DNA from: an uncultured Lachnospiraceae bacterium
GTDB taxonomy: Bacteria; Bacillota; Clostridia; Lachnospirales; Anaerotignaceae
Reading direction: 5' to 3'
Assembly: GCA_944383855.1 (NCBI GenBank)
Contig: CALWRB010000004.1
Coordinates: forward strand, 1-45,859
Length of the DNA stretch: 45,859 nt
Part shown: positions 1-5,963 of the stretch, in pieces
Layout: every line of letters begins with the position of its first letter
Position numbering within the stretch: the stretch's first letter is position 1
Notes under the pieces: model-generated
Databases searched by the model: none
The model's input: the letters and a program-made list of their open reading frames with translations, nothing else
Told to the model about the DNA's origin: nothing
Translations under genes and position numbers: made by a program

Positions 1-191
1 CACAAGTACAGTATACCTTGAGCAGACTGGAAAACAACGAAGTGTACTATGAGGGAACGCTGCCGGTGCGGGAGGATGGCTATTTTTATGGAAATCATAT
101 ACTGGAAGAATATCAGAAAAATCAGTATGGTGTATCATCTATGATCGGGACAGATGCGCAAGGTAACGTTTTGGCAGAGTATACATGGTAA
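1..191 (+). CDS. 3' end of an unidentified protein gene (last 62 residues)
   Basis: The window opens inside a gene. An open frame beginning at position 3 runs to a TAA at 189-191 and encodes a polar C-terminal tail ending in GTDAQGNVLAEYTW. No motif, membrane segment or family is recognisable in this fragment. The call as coding rests on the uninterrupted frame, good codon usage, and a perfect hairpin terminator that begins at the stop codon. The start and function lie outside the window. Confidence 0.7.
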   Translation, partial: QVQYTLSRLENNEVYYEGTLPVREDGYFYGNHILEEYQKNQYGVSSMIGTDAQGNVLAEYTW

Positions 192-224
192 GAGGGGAAT
201 GAAAAAAGGCAGATTCCCCTCTTT
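191..224 (+). terminator. Rho-independent terminator of the leading partial gene
   Basis: A perfect 10-bp stem (AGAGGGGAAT at 191-200 with ATTCCCCTCT at 213-222) has a 12-nt A-rich loop and is followed by a short T-rich stretch. It starts on the last base of the stop codon. Confidence 0.75.
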
Positions 225-289
225 CTGCAAAAAATCAACGGTTTTTGCCCAGAATGAAAACTTCTTTCAAAAAAATTTGAAAAAAACCG

Positions 290-318
290 TTGACAAAGTC
301 TTTTTCTTTTGGTATTAT
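290..318 (+). promoter_or_regulatory. SigA-type promoter of tRNA-Leu
   Basis: A consensus -35 TTGACA (290-295) and a near-consensus -10 TATTAT (313-318) are separated by 17 bp. Transcription should start near 325, giving a leader of about 23 nt before the mature tRNA at 348. Confidence 0.85.
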
Positions 319-347
319 TAACAAGCCGTCAAACGACGACAGGATAA

Positions 348-431
348 GCCCGAGTGGCGGAATTGGCAGACGCACAGGACTTAAAATCCTGCGAGGTAAC
401 CCTCGTACCGGTTCGTTCCCGGTCTCGGGCA
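348..431 (+). tRNA. tRNA-Leu (anticodon UAA)
   Basis: The 84-nt gene folds as a class II tRNA with a long variable arm. The acceptor stem GCCCGAG (348-354) pairs with CTCGGGC (424-430), with discriminator A at 431. The anticodon stem CAGGA/TCCTG (375-379/387-391) encloses loop 380-386 with anticodon TAA at 382-384. The T-arm contains GGTTCG. CCA is not encoded (the next bases are TAT). It is a stand-alone gene with its own promoter and terminator and reads UUA codons. Confidence 0.97.
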
Positions 432-462
432 TATACTAATGATTGGTATATGTCTTTTTTTT
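430..462 (+). terminator. Terminator of tRNA-Leu
   Basis: CATATAC (430-436) pairs with GTATATG (446-452) and is followed by TC and a run of eight T residues. The left arm overlaps the last two bases of the tRNA. Confidence 0.7.
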
Positions 463-504
463 CGCAAAGTCTTATGTGACGTTGATTCCTGATGTTTTTT
501 TTCA

Positions 505-528
505 GACCGAAGCAATCGGTCTTTTTTT
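505..528 (+). terminator. Terminator-like hairpin (GACCGA stem), first copy
   Basis: GACCGA (505-510) pairs with TCGGTC (516-521) around AGCAA, followed by seven T residues. It lies in the 390-bp gene-free stretch between the tRNA and the next gene and is not needed by either. Otherwise 463-852 holds only a small CCGC/GCGG hairpin at about 562-573 and a second copy of this stem at 610-629; I see no gene there. Confidence 0.6.
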
Positions 529-609
529 GTGCGTTAAGAAAGAAAAGTGATTTTGCAAATCCCGCTGTAGCGGAACTCCTATGAATATTTTTTATAAAAT
601 TGTTATGCC

Positions 610-636
610 GGACCGAGCAGAATCGGTCCCTTTTTT
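610..636 (+). terminator. Terminator-like hairpin (GACCGA stem), second copy
   Basis: GGACCGA (610-616) pairs with TCGGTCC (623-629) around GCAGAA, followed by CTTTTTT. It has the same stem sequence as the hairpin at 505-521, about 105 bp upstream, and there is no gene between them. Confidence 0.6.
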
Positions 637-852
637 ATATTTTAGGGGGATTTGGGAGATGCGCAATGCTTGCGAGGAACTTTCTTTTTTACTAAGCCGT
701 CTATTCAAGTAGAGGGAAAAACTTTCCGAACGATATTTTTTGCGTCACAAAGAGAGTGCGCTTTTGCCATTCCGAAGGAAGCAAGCGTGCGCTTAAAGCG
801 CAGATCCTAATTTTCTATTTCGGGATAATATGGAAAAGAGGAGGGGTTTTTG

Positions 853-1593
853 ATGAAAAACAAGGCTATTTTTTTCTTGACATTATTATCGGTGCTGTTT
901 CTGTTTTTGCTTTGCGCATGTGCGAAAAAAGCGGAGCTTACAGAGGAGAGATGGGACCGTATCCCAATGGTGATGATCGACGGCACACTGTATTTGGATA
1001 CGGGATCGGACAGCGCCGCAGACGGCAGGTGTGGCGTTATGGACGGGGAAATCACATCAACCGTGGAAGGCTCGGAACTCCCGCAGGAAGATGACCAGTC
1101 TAACTTCGGCGTGGGATATGCTTATCAATACGGTGCGCAAGAAGGTACGGTGGAGCTTGACTTAAACGGCAGTTGGCGGATTTTTGCCACGGAAGAAGTG
1201 AGGGAAAGCATGCAGTTTTCGGAACGGGAAGAAAATACAGATCGTTTAGGTTTGACGTTAGAAGCAAAGAACGTCACACCAAGCGGCATGACGATCGTCT
1301 TTACGCAATCGGGCGGCAATCCGACAGGAGAATTGCAGACAGGTGCAGATTATTGGGTGGAAGTTTGGAACCAAGACCAATGGGAAGCGATAGATGTGTC
1401 TAAGGAGCTTGTGTGGACTTCGGAAGCGTATCTGATCGAGCAGCAAGGTAGTACGGAATTTGCGGTGGATTGGCGCAATGTATACGGTGCGTTACAAAGC
1501 GGGAAGTATCGTTTGGGCAAAACAGTCATGGATTTTAGAGGAACACAGGATTTTGACATCGATTCGTATTATGCGGAATTTACGATAGAGTGA
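853..1593 (+). CDS. Putative lipoprotein with bacterial Ig-like C-terminal domain
   Basis: The 246-residue protein begins with a lipoprotein signal: two lysines, a hydrophobic core and a lipobox ending LLCAC, so it is probably lipid-anchored on the outer face of the membrane. The N-terminal half carries a pattern I recall from Clostridia lipoproteins (PMVMIDGTLY, then GEITSTVEGSELP, then QSNFG and a YQYG segment). The C-terminal half (about 130-246) resembles a bacterial Ig-like domain of the Big_14 type, ending in YGALQSGKYRLGK. ATG 853 is chosen over TTG 850 because GAGGAGGGG (838-846) then sits about 7 nt away. No biochemical function is apparent. It is a single gene with no obvious operon partner. 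Confidence 0.75.
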   Translation: MKNKAIFFLTLLSVLFLFLLCACAKKAELTEERWDRIPMVMIDGTLYLDTGSDSAADGRCGVMDGEITSTVEGSELPQEDDQSNFGVGYAYQYGAQEGTVELDLNGSWRIFATEEVRESMQFSEREENTDRLGLTLEAKNVTPSGMTIVFTQSGGNPTGELQTGADYWVEVWNQDQWEAIDVSKELVWTSEAYLIEQQGSTEFAVDWRNVYGALQSGKYRLGKTVMDFRGTQDFDIDSYYAEFTIE

Positions 1594-1922
1594 AGCCTTG
1601 AAAAATCCAAAGGAAGCATGCAAATGTCGTCACACTATGCTGTAAAGAAATGAAAGCCTCTTTTTTAGAATAAAAAGATAGGTGAAAAACAAAAAAATGG
1701 ATTTTGGTACGACAGGAGTGTGTGACAAATTTCGTTTGCGGCGCTGAACCCGACCGGAAGTAAAAAAATCTTGATTTTCCGCGGGTTTCCAATTATCATA
1801 AAACTCGTATTTGCCTGTGATTCTCGGATATTGAGAGTCATTCTATGTTCTTTGGGTGGTGTTCTCACTGTCAAATTCGTAGAATATAGACGAAATATCA
1901 AAAAAACGGGGGGGAGAATACC
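1594..1922. other. 329-bp intergenic region upstream of the XRE regulator
   Basis: I find no gene and no strong terminator here. The only structure close to the next start is an inverted repeat TTCGT (1876-1880) / ACGAA (1890-1894) overlapping a -10-like TAGAAT (1880-1885). It could be an operator for autoregulation by the XRE protein, but no convincing -35 is present, so this is weak. Confidence 0.3.
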
Positions 1923-3209
1923 ATGGAAAAGAAAACCATCGGCGCTTTGATCGCTGCTTTACGAAAGGCTAACGGCATGACGCAGAAAGATCTGGCGGAG
2001 CGGTTGAATTTATCGGATAAAACCATCAGCCGCTGGGAAAGAGAAGAAGGTATGCCGGATCTGTCCGTGATACCTGTTCTGGCGGAAATATTTGACATTT
2101 CCTGTGATGAACTGCTGCGCGGAGAAAGAAAACCGCCGCAGGAACGGGCGGAAATGCCATTTGGCAGCGATACCACGCAAAGAGGAGAGAAACAGATCAA
2201 ACAGCTTTTGCGGACCAGCCGCTTTCGTTTTCAGACGCAGACGTATATCGCTATCGGGATCTCCCTTATGGGAATGATTGTTGCAATGATCTGTAACCTT
2301 GCTTTTTTAAAGGCGCGGTTAGGATTTTTCTGCGGGGCGCTCTTTTTTTGTGCGAGTATCATTTGTCAGGCAATTTTGATCAATCGTGCTTTTTTGAGTG
2401 TGGCGGACGTGGAATTATATGACTCGGAGCGTTCTGCGTTTTATGCCAATGTGATTCATCTGGCGGAAAAATCGTTTGCTGTGGCTGTCGGCTGTTTGGG
2501 ATTTACGCTTCCGCTGCTGTCGGTAGATGCCTATGCGGGGCTTGATGCCGGCGGCATGGTGGTGGCGGGAGTAATTGGCGCCGGTGTGTGTTTGCTTTTG
2601 TATGCGCTGGGCTGTTTTTTGCTGCACCCTGTTTTACTGCGAAAAGGAATTCTTTCTCTGACTGAAACAGAGGCAGTGCGCTATCATCACAATCGCAGAC
2701 TGAAAAAAATCAGCATGGGCATATGGTGCGGCTGCATGATTATAACAGCGCTGATCCATATCTCCATGACTTCGATCTGGGGTCCCGGTTCGATTATGGA
2801 AGGCAGGGTATTTGAGGATTATAAGAGTTTTGTGGCATTTATGGAAGAAGATATGCCTGATCCATGGGCTGCCAATGCGCAGGCGGAGGAGGCTTTGCGG
2901 TATGAAATCACTGCCTATTATGATGCGTTCGGCAATGAAATCACGGAAGAAGAAGCGCTGCACCGCACGTTAGAAGATGAAAACGGCAATGTCGTATGCG
3001 AATATACCGATCGCAACCAAAGTGTAGTGTCTGTACGCTATACACCACAGAACGGCAGTGCGCTGCCGATCACCGTGTTTACTTATGATGATCTGCAGCA
3101 GGCAGAGCAGAAAGCTGCCGTAAGACATGTGATATTTATTGCAGTGTACTGTGTGGAAACGGTTGCGGTATTGCTGTTTTATCTGAAAAAGCGAAACAAA
3201 AAGGCATAG
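1923..3209 (+). CDS. Membrane-anchored XRE-family (Cro/C1) transcriptional regulator
   Basis: The protein has 428 residues. Residues 6-65 form a Cro/C1-type helix-turn-helix (MTQKDLAERLNLSDKTISRW), the usual DNA-binding module of this class. It is followed by a linker and several hydrophobic segments: two near 100-150, a long pair near 185-240, one near 265-285, and a last one before a basic tail KKRNKKA. The soluble stretch at 290-395 is acidic. The layout implies a DNA-binding domain tethered to the membrane, presumably sensing an envelope or ligand signal; that role is inference. A strong site GGGGGGAG (1908-1916) precedes ATG 1923. It is transcribed alone and ends at a bidirectional terminator. 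Confidence 0.85.
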   Translation: MEKKTIGALIAALRKANGMTQKDLAERLNLSDKTISRWEREEGMPDLSVIPVLAEIFDISCDELLRGERKPPQERAEMPFGSDTTQRGEKQIKQLLRTSRFRFQTQTYIAIGISLMGMIVAMICNLAFLKARLGFFCGALFFCASIICQAILINRAFLSVADVELYDSERSAFYANVIHLAEKSFAVAVGCLGFTLPLLSVDAYAGLDAGGMVVAGVIGAGVCLLLYALGCFLLHPVLLRKGILSLTETEAVRYHHNRRLKKISMGIWCGCMIITALIHISMTSIWGPGSIMEGRVFEDYKSFVAFMEEDMPDPWAANAQAEEALRYEITAYYDAFGNEITEEEALHRTLEDENGNVVCEYTDRNQSVVSVRYTPQNGSALPITVFTYDDLQQAEQKAAVRHVIFIAVYCVETVAVLLFYLKKRNKKA

Positions 3210-3239
3210 TGAAAGAAAATCCTGCAAGAAGCATAAAAA

Positions 3240-3284
3240 AACAGCTGTCCGGTCAATTTTTTTACCGTAGACGGCTGTTTTTTT
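3240..3284. terminator. Bidirectional terminator between convergent genes
   Basis: AACAGC (3240-3245) pairs with GCTGTT (3274-3279), extended inwards by GTC/GAC and GGT/ACC, with A-run and T-run on the two sides. It serves the XRE regulator (plus) and the DUF6472 gene (minus). Confidence 0.7.
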
Positions 3285-3291
3285 GGTTCGA

Positions 3292-3462
3292 TCACATTTG
3301 TTTTCTGACGGTTGCATACTCATCTTCCAGACGGTAATAAGGGCAGCCTTGTGTTTTTCCGGTCAGAAAACGCTCCATTTCGTCTTCGTCCAAATCCAAA
3401 TCGCAGACATAGTATTCCCAATCTTCGTCGTAGACGTAATACATACAGCTTTCACATTTCAT
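3292..3462 (-). CDS. DUF6472 family small protein
   Basis: A 56-residue acidic protein with four cysteines: a CxxC near the N-terminus (KCESCMYYVYDED), then VCDLDLDEDEMERFLTG and GCPYYRLEDEY. This matches the conserved pattern of DUF6472, a Clostridia-specific family of unknown function. The cysteine spacing suggests metal binding, but no function is known to me. The frame is open further upstream, but ATG 3462 is chosen because AGAAAGGAG lies about 9 nt upstream and the family starts at MKCESC. It is divergent from the Crp/Fnr regulator gene, with its own promoter at 3523-3551. Confidence 0.85.
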   Translation of the reverse strand: MKCESCMYYVYDEDWEYYVCDLDLDEDEMERFLTGKTQGCPYYRLEDEYATVRKQM

Positions 3463-3522
3463 ATGCCAAGGCTCCTTTCTTTTGTTGCCGTGCTTGGCAG
3501 CAAAGTATGCTTCTGTTTCCTC

Positions 3523-3551
3523 ATTATAACACAGAACGGAACAGGTGGCAA
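3523..3551 (-). promoter_or_regulatory. Promoter of the DUF6472 gene
   Basis: On the minus strand, TTGCCA (3551-3546) and a perfect TATAAT (3528-3523) are separated by 17 bp, about 60 nt upstream of the start codon at 3462. Confidence 0.8.
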
Positions 3552-3564
3552 AAAGATGTGCTTG

Positions 3565-3588
3565 GGCAGACTCTTTTTTTCGTCTGCC
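3565..3588. promoter_or_regulatory. Inverted repeat between two divergent promoters
   Basis: GGCAGAC (3565-3571) and GTCTGCC (3582-3588) form a perfect 7-bp inverted repeat with a T-rich 10-nt centre. It sits between the minus-strand promoter (3523-3551) and the plus-strand promoter (3599-3627). It could be a regulator site or a hairpin; no known motif is recognised. Confidence 0.35.
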
Positions 3589-3598
3589 GCAGACTTTC

Positions 3599-3627
3599 TT
3601 GACGCAGGAAACAGAAGAAGGTATGAT
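3599..3627 (+). promoter_or_regulatory. Promoter of the Crp/Fnr regulator gene
   Basis: TTGACG (3599-3604) and TATGAT (3622-3627) are separated by 17 bp. Transcription would start near 3634, about 70 nt before the regulator start codon. Confidence 0.75.
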
Positions 3628-3701
3628 AAACAGGAATCGTATACAGAGTATCGTTGTGTTCGGGCAAACAGAAGGCTGTTTGGAACTATGGGAAGGGGGA
3701 A

Positions 3702-4382
3702 ATGACGTTGCTGCGGCAGGCAGAAATTTTGTTTGTGGAAAAACAACTGCCCTTTTGGCGGGAACTGACACAGGCACAGCAGGCAGATGTAATTGCCTTC
3801 AGTTCGTCGGTGAAGTTTCAAAAAGAAGAAATGATCCATCGCTCTGATGAGCAGTGCGCGGGTTTTTTATTGGTCAAACGTGGGCAGATCCGTACCTTTT
3901 TGCTTTCTGAGGACGGCAGAGAAGTTACGCTGTACCGTTTGTTTGAAAAAGATGCATGCGTATTATCCGCTTCTTGTGTGTTGGATGAAATCGCGTTTGA
4001 TGTAATGATACAGGCTGTGACGGATACCGAGGCGATTTTGCTGCCGTTGGGTTTGTTTCATCGACTGATGGAAGAAAACCTTTCAGTGGCGTTATTTGCC
4101 TATCGTATGGCAACGGAACGCTTTTCAGATGTGATGTGGAGTATGCAGCAGATCTTGTTTTTACGCGCCGATCAGCGTTTGGCGGTGTTTTTATGGGACG
4201 AAACCGCCAAAACGGGAACATCTTCCGTGGCATATACGCACGAGCAGATCGCGCGGTATATGGGAAGCGCCAGAGAAGTCGTCAGCCGTGTGTTGAAATA
4301 CTTTGCCGAGGAAGGGGTGGTCGCCCTGTCCCGTGGAAAAATCGAAATTTTAGACCGTGAAAAATTAAAAAGCTTTTTGTGA
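3702..4382 (+). CDS. Crp/Fnr-family transcriptional regulator of the downstream redox operon
   Basis: A 226-residue protein with an N-terminal cyclic-nucleotide-binding-like beta-roll (about 10-125) and a C-terminal winged helix-turn-helix (about 165-226). The recognition helix reads SAREVVSRVLKYF. R191, E192 and R196 match the CRP residues that read TGTGA, and a TGTGA-N5-TCACA palindrome overlaps this gene's own stop codon. Cysteines C52, C86 and C92 are present, the last two in CVLSASCVL, which I recall as conserved in related clostridial regulators. There is no FNR-like N-terminal cysteine cluster. Thiol or redox sensing is inference. ATG 3702 follows GGAAGGGGGA; TTG 3708 is an alternative start. 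Confidence 0.88.
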   Translation: MTLLRQAEILFVEKQLPFWRELTQAQQADVIAFSSSVKFQKEEMIHRSDEQCAGFLLVKRGQIRTFLLSEDGREVTLYRLFEKDACVLSASCVLDEIAFDVMIQAVTDTEAILLPLGLFHRLMEENLSVALFAYRMATERFSDVMWSMQQILFLRADQRLAVFLWDETAKTGTSSVAYTHEQIARYMGSAREVVSRVLKYFAEEGVVALSRGKIEILDREKLKSFL

Positions 4383-4392
4383 TTCAGTCACA
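4378..4392 (+). promoter_or_regulatory. Crp/Fnr-type operator upstream of trxA
   Basis: TGTGATTCAGTCACA is a TGTGA-N5-TCACA palindrome whose left half overlaps the TGA stop of the regulator gene. Its centre (4385) is about 42 bp upstream of the expected transcription start (near 4427) set by the extended -10 at 4412-4420. This is class II activator geometry, and there is no recognisable -35. Confidence 0.7.
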
Positions 4393-4400
4393 GAACCCGA

Positions 4401-4438
4401 TCAGCTCCTTTTGCTATACTGTAGCCAAAAGGAGCTGA
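4401..4438 (+). promoter_or_regulatory. Extended -10 inside a 13-bp inverted repeat covering the trxA ribosome site
   Basis: TCAGCTCCTTTTG (4401-4413) is the exact reverse complement of CAAAAGGAGCTGA (4426-4438). The 12-nt centre holds TATACT (4415-4420), with TG at 4412-4413 forming an extended -10. The right arm contains the trxA Shine-Dalgarno AAGGAG. RNA reading through from the regulator gene could fold into this stem and mask the site; RNA starting near 4427 would lack the left arm. It could also act as a weak terminator (followed by ATTGTTT). Confidence 0.6.
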
Positions 4439-4444
4439 TTGTTT

Positions 4445-4768
4445 ATGATAAAAGAAATCACGAAACAAAATTTCGATCAAGAAGTGATGCAAAGCGAACG
4501 CCCTGTCCTGTTGGACTTTTTTGCACAGTGGTGCGTTCCGTGCCGTATGCTTTCTCCCATTGTGGAGCAGGCGGCGGCACAGCGGGAAGATATTTTATTC
4601 GGGAAGGTAGATGTCACGGACGAAATGGAGCTGGCGGAGCAGTTTGGCATTTTCAGCGTTCCGACACTTGTGCTGATGCATCACGGACAGGTGGTAGAGA
4701 AAAAAGTAGGCTTGCAGCCGAAAGAAAGCATTCTTGCATTGGCAGATGCGGCAGGGAGGGAAGGCTGA
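4445..4768 (+). CDS. trxA: Thioredoxin
   Basis: A 107-residue single-domain thioredoxin with active site WCVPC (Cys30 and Cys33), the preceding buried Asp in LLDFFAQW, and the cis-proline loop SVPTLVL. Thioredoxins reduce protein disulfides in the cytosol and can also reduce persulfides on rhodaneses. ATG 4445 is chosen over TTG 4439 because the AAGGAG at 4429-4434 is then about 10 nt away. It is the first gene of a five- or six-gene redox operon and overlaps the following ferredoxin gene by one base (TGATG). It may be a pathway-specific thioredoxin rather than the general one, given its regulator and neighbours; that is inference. Confidence 0.92.
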   Translation: MIKEITKQNFDQEVMQSERPVLLDFFAQWCVPCRMLSPIVEQAAAQREDILFGKVDVTDEMELAEQFGIFSVPTLVLMHHGQVVEKKVGLQPKESILALADAAGREG

Positions 4769-4974
4769 TGGCGAAGCGATATGCGGCAGTACGACAGAAA
4801 GATTGCGTTTCCTGCGGCGCTTGTCAGGCGGTTTGCCCGAAAAGCGCGATCGCGGTTTGGAAAGGCTGCTTTGCCAAAGTGGACAAAGAGCTTTGTATCG
4901 GCTGCGGACTTTGCGCGAAAGCCTGTCCCGCTAATGTCATTACGCTTTTAGATAGGGAGGCGGCGCAGGCATGA
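4768..4974 (+). CDS. 2[4Fe-4S] ferredoxin-like protein
   Basis: A 68-residue protein with two complete cluster motifs, CVSCGACQAVCP and CIGCGLCAKACP, typical of bacterial 2[4Fe-4S] ferredoxins that carry low-potential electrons in the cytosol. It starts at ATG 4768, overlapping the thioredoxin stop codon, and its own stop overlaps the start of the next gene (ATGA, 4971-4974), so it is translationally coupled on both sides. Its position between thioredoxin and a membrane Fe-S protein suggests it passes electrons between them; that is inference. Confidence 0.92.
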   Translation: MAKRYAAVRQKDCVSCGACQAVCPKSAIAVWKGCFAKVDKELCIGCGLCAKACPANVITLLDREAAQA

Positions 4975-5582
4975 AAAAACAAAAACACTGGTACGACTAT
5001 CTTTGGATTTGGTCGATTTTATATTTTTCACTCGGATTTTTCAATATCTTGTTTGCGTGGCTGGGCATGTTAGATTTTATGCTGCCGCTGCTGATCGCTG
5101 TTTTTGGCGGAAACAAATGGTTTTGTAACCACCTTTGCGGCAGAGGACAGCTGTTTGCTCTTTTGGGCGGCAAGCTGAAGCTTTCTCACGGCAGACCGAC
5201 ACCGCATATTTTAACGACAAAAGCATTCCGCTATGGGTTTTTGATATTTTTTATGGCGATGTTTGGAAATATGCTGTTTCAGACTTATCTTGTGGCAGCG
5301 GGGGCAAATGGCTTGAGGGAAGCAATCCAACTGCTCTGGACGATACGCGTGCCGTGGGATTGGGCATACAGTGCAGGCACTGTGCCGGATTGGGTGGCAC
5401 AGTTTAGTTTCGGCTTCTACAGCCTGATGCTGACCAGTGCGCTGATCGGTCTGGTCATGATGTTATTGTATAAACCGCGCAGCTGGTGCGCATTCTGTCC
5501 GATGGGAACGATGACGCAGTGCGTCTGCAAGATCAAACAGAAAGATCATCTGCTTCAAGAACAGGAAGAAGCAAGCTTGTAA
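4971..5582 (+). CDS. NapH/CcoG-like 4Fe-4S membrane protein
   Basis: A 203-residue membrane protein with about four hydrophobic segments (about 10-45, 85-110, 145-170 and neighbours) and two cysteine motifs facing the membrane: CNHLCGRGQ (about 52-60) and WCAFCPMGTMTQC (about 178-190). The CxxCP-G motif resembles the NapH/YccM/FixG group, whose members pass electrons across or along the membrane through Fe-S clusters. The set of cysteines is smaller than in NapH, which also has a soluble ferredoxin domain; here the separate ferredoxin encoded just upstream may supply it. The start overlaps the ferredoxin stop. The terminal electron donor or acceptor is not known. Confidence 0.8.
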   Translation: MKKQKHWYDYLWIWSILYFSLGFFNILFAWLGMLDFMLPLLIAVFGGNKWFCNHLCGRGQLFALLGGKLKLSHGRPTPHILTTKAFRYGFLIFFMAMFGNMLFQTYLVAAGANGLREAIQLLWTIRVPWDWAYSAGTVPDWVAQFSFGFYSLMLTSALIGLVMMLLYKPRSWCAFCPMGTMTQCVCKIKQKDHLLQEQEEASL

Positions 5583-5627
5583 AGGACGAACGATATTTCA
5601 AATTGCGAAAGAAAGGACGAAAGAGGC

Positions 5628-5963
5628 ATGGGATTGTTTTCATCATTGCTTGGAAGAAAGAGTATTGACGAGTATGCAAAGGAAGCGGCAGGAATTGCCG
5701 ATGCACGCATCATTGATGTCAGAACGGAAGAAGAATACCGTCAGGGGCATATCCCAAAGAGTTTATGGATTCCGTTGGAGGAAGTCAGCCAAATAAAAGC
5801 AAAAATCACAAATCAAGATACACCGCTGTATCTGTACTGCTACAGCGGAGCAAGAAGCGCTGCCGCGGCGGCACAGTTTCGGCGTATGGGATATACACAG
5901 GTCATCAATATGGGCGGCATCATGAGCTGGCACGGAGAGATAGAAATAGGAGGGAACAAATGA
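5628..5963 (+). CDS. Rhodanese-domain sulfurtransferase (cytosolic)
   Basis: A 111-residue single rhodanese domain with the conserved DVRTEEEYRQGHIPKS signature and active-site loop CYSGARS (Cys71), the residue that carries a persulfide. Such proteins move sulfane sulfur between thiols, cyanide, sulfite or thioredoxin. The first residues MGLFSSLLGRK are short and amphipathic, not a clear signal peptide. ATG 5628 follows a purine-rich AAAGAGG. It overlaps the CoA-disulfide reductase start (ATGA at 5960-5963), so the two are coupled. This is the first of three rhodanese modules in the operon. Confidence 0.9.
   Translation: MGLFSSLLGRKSIDEYAKEAAGIADARIIDVRTEEEYRQGHIPKSLWIPLEEVSQIKAKITNQDTPLYLYCYSGARSAAAAAQFRRMGYTQVINMGGIMSWHGEIEIGGNK

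Noticed and set aside
3463..3777. N-terminal extension of the DUF6472 frame (and overlapping frames on both strands)
   Set aside because: The family starts at MKCESC, a strong ribosome site precedes ATG 3462, and a clear promoter lies inside the would-be extension.
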